Below, in pieces: positions 45,100 to 55,991 of a DNA stretch of 64,000 nucleotides. The translations under genes were made by a program, and so were the position numbers. Positions within the stretch are counted from its first letter, which is position 1; every line of letters starts with the position of its first letter. Source of the DNA: Dipteris shenzhenensis (taxonomy: Eukaryota > Polypodiophyta > Polypodiopsida > Gleicheniales). The DNA lies in assembly GCA_047967505.1 (NCBI GenBank), contig CM106541.1; one strand, 5' to 3'. The notes below the pieces were generated by a model. The model saw only the letters and a list, made by a program, of their open reading frames with translations, did no database searches and was not told the origin of the DNA.

Positions 45100-46144
45100 A
45101 TGATCTCCTCCTCTCCAAGAAGCTATTTAAAGTGTTTTGAAATTACCTCAAGGACTTCCTCTGGGTCTTGGATGTGCTTGTCACCAACTTGAAGGGCATC
45201 AAGGGATTCTTGGGCATGTTTTTTCTTCAGGCTTTTAAACATATCCTCATTAGAATTGCCTGCTCTTCTAGCCCACCAATCTCTAATGTAAATTCTAGCC
45301 TGGTTGGTTGCTATTTTAGCTTCTGTCCTGAGTTCGGCTCTGACTGTCCTCAGTAGTGCTTGACCTTGCATGGTGTAGTCACTCTCAAAGAGAGCCAGTT
45401 GCTCTTCAAGCTTGTGTGTTCTATGTGATCTAGCTTTGTTGGCTCTACGTTTGATTCCTTGCAAGAACGTTTTAGTCCTATCCATGGCTCTCATCCACTT
45501 ATCAGTTGCATTAGCTGTTCCCCCAAAGGCATTGATCCATATTTTATTTATCTTATCCTTGATGTAAGGGAGTTGAAAAAAAAAAGGATTGGCTTTGAAC
45601 CATGAGCGGCCAATGCTCCTTTCTTTCTTTTCCAAAACTACGGAGATGGGTTTATGACTTGAGAAGAGAAGGGTACCCAATGCTCTACTCTTAACACACA
45701 GCATCTCCTCAACAATTCTCTTAGAACAATAAGCTCTGTCAAGTTGCCCTTTCTTGTGGAGGGGCCCCACGTGTTTGTTAGTTCAAGTAAAGGCAATATC
45801 TCTTGATATGTCCAAGAGCTCAGCCCTTCCTTTAAAGTTTGACCACGTATTTAGCTCGTGGCCTCTTATCACGTTGCCTATCCCTTCCCACCTATCCCCT
45901 CTACTCTCAACCATATTATAGTCTTTGAGTAGAAGGACATTATATGCTAGATGGATGGTTTCCCGCATAAGAGCTCTATATCCCTAGCCACATTTGGGGC
46001 ATACACCGAGAAGACTTGGCAAGAGAGATTTGGATGACAAAATTCTACGCCTACCCCAAATTTTCCAAAAGACTGAAGAACTCTTCCTACTCCTTGAGCT
46101 AGGTGTTTAGCAACACCTATGGCCATCATAAGTGTAGATTTCAA
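45100..46144 (-). pseudogene. LINE endonuclease domain, disrupted
   Basis: Frames at 46144-45947, 45968-45783 and 45770-45123 together give the C-terminal half of an AP-type endonuclease and the linker to reverse transcriptase. Recognisable parts are CQVFSVYAPN, the LLKDYNMVE segment at the place of the family's GDFN motif (here KDYN), and RAELLDI. The 215-codon linker piece is rich in Lys, Arg and Glu, with a RSIGRSWFKANPFFF block and the EVISKHF end that precedes the polymerase. Two frame breaks and the GDFN change indicate it cannot cut DNA. Confidence 0.85.
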
Positions 46145-47294
46145 CTAGTGTGCATTTTAGTACCTAAATTGACTTCCCATTTTTTGATGTAAGGAGCACA
46201 TCCTGTTTCTCAAAGTCCTTACCAATCTATTAAAATTGAAAACGTGTTATGGGTGGATTTGGTTATGTACTACTAGTTAAAAATCTAGTCACAAACTACT
46301 CATTGAAAATCCTGATTTATGTGAAAAAGCTTTAATTATGTGGACTTAATGTTTTTGAATTTTGTGAAAAACTTCGTTAAGTATACATGGACTTTTGAAT
46401 AGAACAACCTCGCTCATCTATAAATTCACCTATGGAACCTCATTCGAGTTGTTGTTTTGCTTCAAGTTTGGACTCATAGGAATTCCACTATGTTTTGACA
46501 TATTAGGCTACAGGTTGATTTTTATCAAAATTTTCAATTTTAAGTAGTTAGACTCTTAAAGTAATATGGTGGTAAATTGGACTGTGTGAGGATCATGTTC
46601 CTAGTGCTGATGTCGACACTCTAGCTTTCTAGGTGCCAGTTAACTTTTCTTTTTTGTACTTTTTCCTTTAATATAATTTCACTTTCTTACAAAAGAAGAA
46701 GCATACATGGACTTTTGTTTTTTGAACAATACATTGGATCATATACATAAATTAACATTACGTTCGCTTAGACGATGAAAGATTTAATAATAGGTGGTCA
46801 AGTGTGGGTTCACAATTGTTGATTATAGATAATACAAGCCCACGTGCAACTTTACGTTCATTTAGACGATGAAAGATTTAATAATAGGTGGTCAAGTGGG
46901 GGTTCAGAGTTGTGGATAATAATAGGTCAAGTGGGGGTTCGGAGTTGTTGATAATAGATAATACAAGCCCACTTGCAACTTTTGCATCTATTATCTTTTC
47001 ACTATCACAACATGAAGTGTTTTCTCAACAATACAATGGGCCTTATACATAAAATTAACGGTACATTCGGGTAGATTTAATAATAGGTGGTCACATGGGG
47101 TTTGAAGTTGTCGATAACAACAGCCCAACGACCCAACTGAGCTTTGCATCTATTCTCTCTTCTCTATCACAACACGAACTACAAAAAAGCAATGAACTTC
47201 TCGAATGCCACTGAAGAAGCAACCGGTCGCCTTCCAGAGCTTTGCATCTATTCTCTCTTCTCTATCACAACACGAACTACAAAAAAGCAATGAA
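46145..47294. other. 3' flank of the GRAS gene with repeats
   Basis: From 46370 this matches 32101-32929. A GATGAAAGATTTAATAATAGG plus GGTCAAGTG unit is repeated at about 46784, 46870 and (shortened) 46918. At 47140-47236 there is a copy of the gene's own end (see findings). No other gene is seen. Confidence 0.7.
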
Positions 47295-48455
47295 CTACAC
47301 GCCGCTCCAAACAGATACAGCATACAACCCTCTCGAATGCCACTGAAGAAGCAACCGGTCGCCTTCCATCACCACTTCAAAACCATCGGGATAGAGACTC
47401 ACTAGTAGATTCGCTTGCCACTCGTTTGACTCCGACACTTTAACCGATTTGAAACCCACGGAATGCAGAAGACTGGACCATCGGCGCCGGCCCTTTCCGG
47501 GGTCACCTCGGAGTTCACCCATATGCAAGTTAGAACCAGCAAAAGTCACCGTGCTCAGAATGTTTGGTGCAAGGAATTTTCCCTCGGCAACTGTTCGGGT
47601 GGAGTCCTTTGCAGGAAAGGTGGCTTCTAGCGAGTCGACCAGGGTCGAGTAGTGGTGAAGGGAGTCGGAAAAATAATGAACGAAAGATAGGTTGCTGCTG
47701 CAACCTAGGTCCTCCTCGACGACGGTTACAACTTTGGGGCGAAGCTCTCTCATAACTCCCAGGAACCTCTGGACAGAGCAGACGGAACGATATGGCATGT
47801 ATGGAAGATGTATCATGCAGTTGGCAACTAGCGTTTCTTCTCGGAAGAGCTTTATAGAGGATGATTGGAGCTGATGTCCCGGACCAATCTTGATCCCATA
47901 GAACGTGAAGGACAAATTTATGGAAGAAGCGAATTCAGAAAGGCGTCTTCCGGTTTCCCAAGCGACAGAGGATCCATGAGGCCAATAAATTGCACTGATA
48001 CTGAGGTGGAGCGGGGCTCCTCCATTTTGTGAGGCAAAGCTACACATGAAAGAAGCCCATTGACTGCCATCCATTATATCATAATCCACAATATGAACTC
48101 TGGAATGTCCTTGAGTAGCCTCAAGGATAGCTTGGTTGGCTGTGAAGTGGGCAAATTTGATGTAAGGAGTCCATTCGTGCAGCACCCTGTAAGCAGCAAG
48201 AGTCTCTGGACAGCTGAAGTCGTGCATCCAGCCTAACATGGAGGTGAAACCATCCATGCGGCAACGCAATGCACGGCTAAAATAGTACGCTATCCTCTGC
48301 ATCGTATTGCTCCTGCTCGAGGATAATGCGTCAAGGCGGTCCATGATGACTACAGCCAGATCATCGTCATGGGTCTCCACAGCCTCTGCTGCTGCGAAAA
48401 GGAGATGGATCAACCTCATGCCATAATAACTGTCTGCAGTTGAGGCCACGTCCAT
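47295..48455 (-). CDS. GRAS-family transcriptional regulator, NSP2-like
   Basis: An intact 386-codon single-exon gene, ATG at 48455, TAG at 47295-47297. GRAS proteins are plant-specific nuclear regulators; the NSP2 branch works in symbiosis, strigolactone and nutrient signalling in known plants. Domains in order: leucine-rich region I with LIHLLFAAAEAVETHDDDLA (residues 15-34), VHIVDYDIMDGSQWASF (120-136), the family's VHIID core in the NSP2-type form, an ETGRRLSEFA block (167-176), VANCMIHLPY (210-219), RPKVVTVVEED (239-249), HYFSDSLHHYSTLVDSLEA (260-278), and a SAW-like end with WSSLLHSVGF (326-335) and GLYAVSVW (376-383). It lacks the long variable N-terminus of angiosperm NSP2. An in-frame TGA lies upstream with no other in-frame ATG, which supports this start. 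A tiny upstream ORF (ATG at 48519, three codons) may affect translation. Confidence 0.92.
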   Translation of the reverse strand: MDVASTADSYYGMRLIHLLFAAAEAVETHDDDLAVVIMDRLDALSSSRSNTMQRIAYYFSRALRCRMDGFTSMLGWMHDFSCPETLAAYRVLHEWTPYIKFAHFTANQAILEATQGHSRVHIVDYDIMDGSQWASFMCSFASQNGGAPLHLSISAIYWPHGSSVAWETGRRLSEFASSINLSFTFYGIKIGPGHQLQSSSIKLFREETLVANCMIHLPYMPYRSVCSVQRFLGVMRELRPKVVTVVEEDLGCSSNLSFVHYFSDSLHHYSTLVDSLEATFPAKDSTRTVAEGKFLAPNILSTVTFAGSNLHMGELRGDPGKGRRRWSSLLHSVGFKSVKVSESNEWQANLLVSLYPDGFEVVMEGDRLLLQWHSRGLYAVSVWSGV

Positions 48456-48507
48456 TTTGAGAAATTGTGGTGGGGTTGTGAGAGACAGGAGAAAGGCGAT
48501 AAGGATG

Positions 48508-48519
48508 CTATCTAGCCAT
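48508..48519 (-). promoter_or_regulatory. three-codon upstream ORF before GRAS start
   Basis: The minus strand has CCATGGCTAGATAG: an ATG in good context, two codons, then TAG, 64 bases before the main ATG. If the transcript starts further upstream it could reduce translation of the main frame. Confidence 0.4.
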
Positions 48520-48760
48520 GGATTGAACAGCGCTGTTCAGTGGCTGGGCATTCTCCTGCAGGTGGGCAGCTGGCGGATGCGATGCTCTTCCAAAGAATTC
48601 ATGCAGGGAGCGAGGTTAATCACGTTGGAGGGGCGAGAACAAAAGAGGTCGGTTGGATACTAAGGGAGGTGGAGAAAGGAGAGAGCAGATGTGATACAAA
48701 GAAAAAAGCATAATGAGGGAAGACTACTAAGAATCGAGAATGGAGAGGGAAGACTACTAA

Positions 48761-48769
48761 ATATATAAG
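48761..48769 (-). promoter_or_regulatory. TATA box candidate of the GRAS gene
   Basis: The minus strand reads CTTATATATTTAG about 305 bases upstream of the ATG. A weaker candidate, TTATTTAAG, lies near 48848-48856. The stretch between carries two copies of GTGATACAAAGAA (about 48690 and 48783) and of AGGGAAGACTACTAA (about 48717 and 48748), a small promoter duplication. Confidence 0.4.
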
Positions 48770-48869
48770 AAGGAGAAGCAGGTGTGATACAAAGAAGAAT
48801 GCATGATGAGGCAAGAGTGCTATGTGAAAGCGAGTTACTCCTAGCCTCTTAAATAAGTCCTCTCTTATT

Positions 48870-51800
48870 CCCATGTGGAAATATCATTGTCAAGTTTGTG
48901 TTGTGTGAAAAAAAACCCCTACCTTGACGATGAGATGGAGACGTCTAAATGGCTTGAAAGTGACTCAGATGGCATGGTGATTCGTGCTTTTAAATAGAGA
49001 TGTGAGATGAAAGTAAAATGGAGAATCTCAAAATTTGTAACATTGGTATAATGAGATGAGAGCGACATGAACAAGTTTCACTCAAAGGAAAGGCCAACTC
49101 ATGGCCTCTATCACCTCTCAAGTTGAAAAGTAACCTTATGGTGACTGGCAAAAAAAGGAAGTGTTGTCTTAGTAGCAAGGCTGCAATGCCAATCAATTTG
49201 TGGCTTAGTCACCAACAATATCAACAGAGGCCTAGTAGTATGAATTAAGCTACTTCAAAGACATAAGCAAGTCATTTTCCATGTAATAGAGGGGGTTGAT
49301 TCGACCCTCCTTATCAACCCTCCAAGGCCCGATGACTTTAATGAGAGGGAGGTACTACTACCCTCGGGAGCGATGAGGAATCTTTGAACTTCTCCTCACC
49401 CTCCTTATTCTAACATTCTGCAATTCCCATGTGAAAATTTCTTGAAAAAAAAACTTGTCCATTTCTTTTTCATGATCTTACTATACCATTTAAACAAGAT
49501 CCTCCATGTCACATCTCCATTTAAAAGCACCAAATCACCATCCCATCTCTTTCAATTCTAGGCCATGTGTAGATCTTAGTGCCAAGTTGTGACAGTTTGT
49601 TTATACAAGACAAATTTGATGTCACTTCAATGGACATCCATCATTCATTTCCCTATGTCATAAGATCTAAGTTCTCCTCCCTCGAATTTCTCATTGAGAT
49701 CCATCTTTTAAAGAGACTAAAGATAACCTTGACAATTTAATACAAGCCATCATGTGAATGATGCAAATTACAGTTTGGGTTATTATAATCTTAACAAATG
49801 TTAATTGAATAGTAACCTATGTATGAAATTAATCAAGCATCGTTGCCTCAACAAACCCAATGAATAGTTTAAATTAAGAATTCCTATAATCATAACAAAG
49901 ATTCTTTAGGCTTTCACATTTCAAAGTACTTTTGGAAATTTTGAGATTGTTGCAAGTCTCACTTGTTTTGGAGTCCATAGCTTTCAACATTTTTATGTTG
50001 TTTGAAATTAGTATTGCACACAAAATCCATGCTCTTTGTTAAATGTTTCCAAATTGCTTCATGTGCATTAGTTTTATTCCTTGAACTTTCATGCTACTTT
50101 CCCTTCATTAGAAGTAGAGTTGCACGTTCAGGGGAAAAAAGTACAAGATTACAACATGTTGTCTAATCCTCCTCTAATCCATTGCCTTCTTTTTGCAATG
50201 CAACAAAGAATGCGTGTTTACAATCATCTTGTAATTACATTACGTGATTTAGCATTGTAATTTTTTACTGTCCCTTTTAATTATGTGATTGGTGCTATGT
50301 GCCTTATTTATTTTGCATAAGATTATGAGTTTCTATAATGAAAATTAGATAAGAAATATCATCTACATATAATGCAGTGTGTCTTAAATGTATAAAAAAT
50401 TATTGTAATGAAAGTAAAAAGAGAAATTACTAATGGGTTTTCTTTATTTGTTGTCTCCTAGAAATCATAATATATTAAAATCTCCTCTCAGCTCTTACAT
50501 TGATGCCCTTTGTAGCTATGCTCACAATAATTCGATAGTCATCTATGATTACATTGTGAGCATCCTCCACATATAAGGGTATCTAAGAAATAGGCTCCCA
50601 ACCTACACTCGTTTGTCTTTATAGAATTTTGAGCTATTTATGTAGAATATTGAGCTATTTATGTAGATTTCCAAACACATTTTCAAACACATGGCATTTT
50701 TAAGGTGCAACTTGAATCGCTCACCACCACTTAGCATTGATATGATTAGGTTGAAAAACAACATGGGAGTATTAAAGATAGCAATCCATAACTATAAGTT
50801 CATGGCTCATATTATCATAATGCATTGGTAAAACAAATGCATCCATATGATATTTCTATGATATAAAGTTCATGGCTGATGTGCACACAATGCATTAAAA
50901 AAAAAATGCATCCATATATTATAAAGTGCTTTCTTACTCACCATGCATGGACCACAAAATGAATGTGACATGGAAAAAAGATCATTTAAATGTTTTCACA
51001 TTGTAGTTTGAGCTCCTCTAAACATGACCTTGAACCATTCAACATCATATGTTAATGCTTTGACATCATATGTGAATGCATTGTCTCTAAAATTTACTTA
51101 GATAATGCCTTGTCTGATGATTTTGATACATCGCCCTTGAAATGGGATTTATGTCCCTGGCACTAGCTTTGCTATCTTTTGAAAAGTTTGCCATGACTCA
51201 TGATTTAATGTATTGCACTTTACATCAATGTTCTCTACCAAAAAATGACTACCATGTGATGTCATTACATTGAATGAATGATAAAGCAAATTAACACTTC
51301 ATTAATAGCAAATACTTATAAATAATGTAGATTCACATAAAGATACCAAAAGAAGACACTTAAAACAAGTATTATGCCTACTACAAACTTGGATATCGCA
51401 ACCTAGTGCAAATTGTTTTCCTTTATCTATTACTTCCTCCTAAATTTTTGTGGCCTCAATGAGATCTTCATCTAACCATTTGTTTAGTACTGCATTTAGT
51501 GGGCCTTAATTTTACTCTCAGGGATAAGGATGTCCTTGATTGATTTGCTTGAAAGCCCTCATGACATCCTCTTGTTGTCTTTTTGCCTCCTCATGTCTTC
51601 TTATCCATCCCTCCATTTCTCCAAAATTGTACCAAAAAAATAATTGAATTTTAACTCCAAGGACACGTTTATGCTTCTTTGCTTTTCCTTCCCTTTTGTA
51701 ATCTCTCCCTCCACCATTGGATCACCTTTACATCCCAAAGTCAAGGCATGGATGGATTCAATTGTATTAGATACTCAGTCACATAAGACAAGCCGTTCTT

Positions 51801-52569
51801 CTTTGGAATCTAGCTACCCTCTATTCTTGCCTTTTGCTTTAGAATCTTGATATATGTTAAAAAATGCATGGATTCAATTGTATTAGATACTCAATAACTT
51901 AAAACGGGCTTAAAACGAGCCATTCTTCTTCGGAATCTAGCTACCCTCTATTCTTGACTTTTGCTTTAGGGTCATTGTTTGCTTGGGTGTAGCCATTTTT
52001 GGTGAGGTTCACGGACTTTTCTGTATATAGGTATCTTGCATGACCCATAACTTATGCATTGCTCAATGGAATTTGATAAACTTTGCCTTCAAGTTATAGT
52101 ACACTTCCAACTTGAACATGAGACCCAAAAATTATGGAATAAGGATTTGGAATGAAACCATTAAGGCATTACAAGTGCTATGTTGCATGTGAAGCATTAT
52201 AAAAGAAGGGCATGAGTGTCTTCAAATTGGATTTAGACACGCATGAGAAGTCTTGGAGTAGTGGACAAGGACGATTGAGATAGTACTAAGAAAATGTAGT
52301 CTCATTGCAAGGAAACAATATTCCACTTATCCTAGAAAATGGAAAAATTTGAGACTACGCTTCTTTTAGTAAATCCCAAACTAACCACCGCACTTATTTT
52401 TATAATTCCCAAATGATCAATCCCATGCTTGTTTGGTAGCATGCAGGCCATCGAATCATGTAATCATCTATTGCAGGTATGGTAGACCATACATATCAGA
52501 CTGTACTGCATAGCAGATAGGACGATAGGCATCTAATTTCACTATTGCACCTGTCAATACCACAGTCTA
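48870..52569. other. intergenic, AT-rich, no gene seen
   Basis: About 3.7 kb without convincing ORFs or RNA genes. One tandem duplication of about 100 bp is present (51746-51844 and 51867-51970), sharing GGATTCAATTGTATTAGATA and AATCTAGCTACCCTCTATTC. Confidence 0.6.
51746..51970 (+). repeat. tandem duplication, about 121-bp period
   Basis: Two copies of a block from CATGGATTCAATTGTATTAG to TCTTG[C/A]CTTTTGCTTTAG. Confidence 0.9.
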
Positions 52570-53797
52570 GCTCTGTACATGATGAAATTGCTTCTTGATT
52601 CCTTCTCCTTCATCTCCTCCACTCTTTTCTCACTCTGTGCAACAACTTCATTTGAATATCTCAGCATTTGTTAAAACTGCTTAAATTGCTCAAAAACATC
52701 AACATCGCCATTTCTAAGAATTTCACTCTAGTTTGGAAATCTCTCATGACGATGAACTTCTTTTCAAAAGTGTCAAAAGCCATGGCAAACTCATGCCACA
52801 AACCCTATTGTAATCTTGTTGCAGGGTCTTGTAGCTTACTCTTTGAACATCCAATAGTAGTTTGAAAAAACAACCCCCACCGCCACTGCTACAACTTGCT
52901 CCATCGTGGCTGCTCTTTGCATCCTTCCTATCCTGGAGAGATTCCTCATTGTCTTCTCCACCTCGGCTGCTCTTTGCCCCATTGTTCATGGCCTTGAAGC
53001 TCTCTTGCAGTTCCTGCATCACCACTCTGGTTTCTACATTCTCCCTTTTCTTCTCTTCTATGCCTTTCCATGTCGACCATTTTTGCAGTGGCCTCAGCTT
53101 GCTCTTATGCCTCCTCTACCTTGGCTTATGCACCCTCCCTGAGAATTTTCTCAAGTCGTGTCACCCTTGTTGCATCAGTGGCTTTCTCTTATGGAAAAGA
53201 AACCTTTTGAGACATCTTCTTATCGTATTGATCAACAATCCCTTTAAGGGTAGATGTCATCAGGTGCACTGCAACTCCAGTGGACTAAGATGACAATTGG
53301 GATTTGCCATCCATGCAATTATTCATGTTGGTTATCACACTCTTGGAGATTGCCCTTGAGAAAGATACATCACATAATTTTCTTTGCTCTACTGCTACTT
53401 GAACCTGCCAGAACTTCACGGCTCCTCTCATATCAAGAAAGAAGTACATTGTCATCTTCAGCATATCTTGGAGCTCTGTTGGCGAGCTAGAAGGATTGAC
53501 TCCACCATCTTTACTAATTTGACCTTTGGGGTATACATCAAGAATATAATGTCTCTTCCAGTGCTTCTCAAAGAAGTGTGCTTGCAAATTGCCTCTAGGA
53601 ATGCCTAGTGCATTTTCAATCATGCTTTCAATGATGGTAATCTTCTGACCTTGACAGACTATTTGTCCCCCCTTCACATTCACCTCCTGTACCAACCTGG
53701 TGAAGTTGCTGAGAGCATCCAAGCCGGGCTTTAGAAGAGCGAGTAAGGAACTCCCAAATGTCATGATTTCAAGATCAGGGGAGGAGAGGCTCTCGCA
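52570..53797 (-). pseudogene. decayed ORF with coiled coil, function unrecognised
   Basis: On the minus strand a frame of about 170 codons (53797-53285) has a globular-looking part with EVNVKGGQIVCQG, then IESMIENALGIPRGNLQAHF and a MTMYFFLDMRGAVKFWQVQV segment. After TAG the same frame continues through four more stops with a charged region rich in Glu, Lys and Ala. It then passes, by a frameshift near 53020, into the frame 53025-52744 (QELQESFKAMNNG, Ser/Gly-rich, Cys-rich). The layout of a globular head followed by a long coiled coil, with its 5' flank repeated at 57160-57480, suggests a mobile gag-like or plant transposon protein. No family could be assigned. Confidence 0.4.
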
Positions 53798-54060
53798 CTA
53801 TGCCGCAAAGGGGGAGGAAAGATTGTTTGAGGAGCTCTCGGACTATGTAGGGTCGATTAGGAGAGGGGATAGAAGTTGTAGGAAGAGTGCAAGGGAGATA
53901 GAAATGGTCAAGAGGGATAGAAGATGAAATAATGAAGAAAATGAAATAGTGGAGGCTTGAATTTGTAGTTCGAGTGCAAGGGAGAAATAATCGGTTGAGA
54001 GGAATAGAAGACGAAATAGTTAAGGGAATGGAATAGTGGAGGCTTAAGTTTGTAGCCTGA
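53798..54060. repeat. purine-rich 5' flank of the decayed ORF (partner 57160-57480)
   Basis: The blocks GGGGATAGAAGTT, AGGAAGAGTGCAA and GAATAGTGGA[G/T]GCTTAAGT are shared with 57340-57470. It also carries its own internal repeat (ATAGAAGA[T/C]GAAATA at about 53918 and 54006). Confidence 0.75.
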
Positions 54061-54600
54061 CCACACTATCAAGGTGAGAGCCACTGTGGTGGTTGGCCAG
54101 AATTTTGATTAATTCATGGCATTAGAGGTGGTGGTGGCTAAGATTACCAACCACATCTATGGTGGTGGCTAAGATTCCACTGGGCTGGCAGTTAATTACT
54201 AGCCACCATAGTGGCCCACAATTACTCACCTTCCAGTTACCACCACCAGGCTTGCATGTGTGATGCATTAAATTACTAGTCAGCGGGATTGCATGCTCAA
54301 TAGAGTACTAGAGTGCATGGCAATGAGTGATTAGAGGTGATTAGGCTTCATGATTTACTTTTATGGTAATGAATTCTCGGTGGTGGTGGCTCTCATTAGC
54401 CACATCTGTTGTGGCTAAGATTGCACCAGACTGGTAGTTAATTACTAGCCACTTTAGTGGCTTGCTCACCCACCACTGAGTGTATGCTTCATGATTACCA
54501 ACCCTCGTCTAGCATGGCGCCTAATATTCCATCGTAGAGGATTGCAATTAATATGGATGGAACCTTGGGCTCCAACCACCACGGTGGCTTGAACTTTATA
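54060..54600 (+). repeat. dispersed motif family, first cluster
   Basis: Repeated TTAATTACTAGCCAC and GGTGGTGGCTAAGATT units (about 54110-54185, 54190, 54270, 54380-54450), related to the cluster at 57560-58200. Confidence 0.75.
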
Positions 54601-55820
54601 ATATATAAGATCTGTGGCATTTTACATTTTACTACATTGCTCTCATCCATCCCTGCTCTACTACTTTGCTCCACATGCTCTGCTACTTTGCTCCATACAC
54701 CCTCCTGCAGCTCGTTTCTGCCCCTACTCTACCTTGCTCCATGCTCCCTCCTCTAGCTCTCGTCACTCATCTACTCCCCTGCTCATTTGCTACTCACCCA
54801 CTCATCTTCACCATGCCTACTACCACCCCCCCTTGATGCATTGTGATCCCAATGTTATTTGCCTCTCATATAAGATGATTGTATTGCACTCACCTGGGGT
54901 AGAAATGCTAGTAGTACTGGATACCCTTTGTTCCCACGATCGATTCCCCCCATATCTGCATGTTACCACCTTAGATGACATGCTCACCTCTGGCCTCCTC
55001 ATGATTGTGCTATATGGGCTCCCCCTAGATGTCGATGAAGGCCTCAAGATTTTCACGATAGAGTACTCTCGACTTATTGGGGGGGCCGTAATTTGAGTCT
55101 TGGCAATGTGCATGGTCTTCGGCCTCTCCATCGTCTCCTCCATTTGCTCCCTAAAATATTTTAATGCAACAAGCTAGGGGTTGGTGGCAGTAGTGAATTG
55201 TACAAATTTCCTCTTGCTCAATGAGGCTCATAACCACTTAGCAATGGGTGGATGTAATCTTTTGGCCTCTAAGGCTCTCATCAATCTTTTGGCTTACTGG
55301 AGGTAATGTTTTGGTCTCTAAGGCTCTCAGCAATTGCTGAGTTTTTATTACATTTATGTAATCTCTTTTTGTTCAATTTGAGGCACTCAGTATGCACTGT
55401 TGTTAACTTTTATATTTGAATGGTTATGTTCACTAGATGTAATCTTTTGGCCTTTAAGGCTCTCAATAATTGCTGACTTTTAATAAATGTAAGATCCTCT
55501 GCTCAATTTTTGCTCAATGTAAGTTGTTAATTTTTATATAACATGTTATTGGATGTAGATGTACATTGTAACCTCTTTTGCTCAATTTTCACTTGATGAA
55601 TTGTAGTTGATTATCTAGATTGCACCACCGGGCCTCCAGTCACCGGTGTGGCTCGGAATACTTTTTCCCTCATTTATATTTACTGCAACAAGGACTAAAA
55701 TACTAGTAAAGCAAGGCTACAATTTCCTTGGTTTAGGAGCAAAATAGCACTAAAATAGCTCCAATGACCCAACGTTGTGGTTGCATGGAGATACATTTAG
55801 AAAAATATAATTAAACTTTC
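54600..55820. other. non-coding with CT-rich and TTTTGGCCTCTAAGG repeats
   Basis: A 160-codon plus-strand frame (54614-55096) begins with a Leu/His/Ser/Pro-rich stretch made by CTACTTTGCTCCA[C/T] repeats and has no motif, so I do not support it as a gene. Three copies of AATCTTTTGGCCTCTAAGGC follow at about 55256, 55307 and 55441. Confidence 0.5.
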
Positions 55821-55822
55821 AA

Positions 55823-55991
55823 AAAATGCAATTGATGATATGGCCCTTGAGGGGTCCCCTCTAGGGGAAAGGGCCATATCGACATGCATTATACAATATC
55901 CAAGATGCCATTGGTGGACAGATATGGCATGTTGATATGGCCCTTGTCCCTAAAGGGGACCCCTCAAGGGCCATATTGTCAATTGCATTTT
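55823..55991. mobile_element. 169-bp foldback element (MITE-like)
   Basis: Arms of 65 bp (55823-55887 and 55927-55991) match in reverse complement at 59 of 65 bases, with no gaps, around a 39-bp centre. The ends are AAAATGCAATTGA and its complement. Each arm is itself partly palindromic (ATGGCCCTT ... AAGGGCCAT), so several folds are possible. No clear target duplication was seen. Confidence 0.85.

Larger units (their letters stand above)
40725..46144 (-). mobile_element. 5'-truncated plant LINE
   Basis: On the minus strand the element reads endonuclease (from 46144), reverse transcriptase, zinc-binding motif, a C-terminal tryptophan-rich region and a 12-base poly(A) at 40736-40725. The endonuclease lacks its N-terminal part, so the 5' end is truncated, as usual for target-primed insertion. 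Flanks TTCTATTAGTG (40714-40724) and TTCAACTAGTG (46140-46150) agree at 9 of 11 bases and may be the target duplication. Many frame breaks show it is old. The middle is interrupted by 1.2 kb at about 41690-42897. Confidence 0.88.

Noticed and set aside
54614-55096. 160-codon plus-strand frame with hydrophobic start
   Set aside because: The N-terminal part is a CTACTTTGCTCCA repeat translation and the rest has no motif; frame length is not remarkable in T/C-rich DNA.
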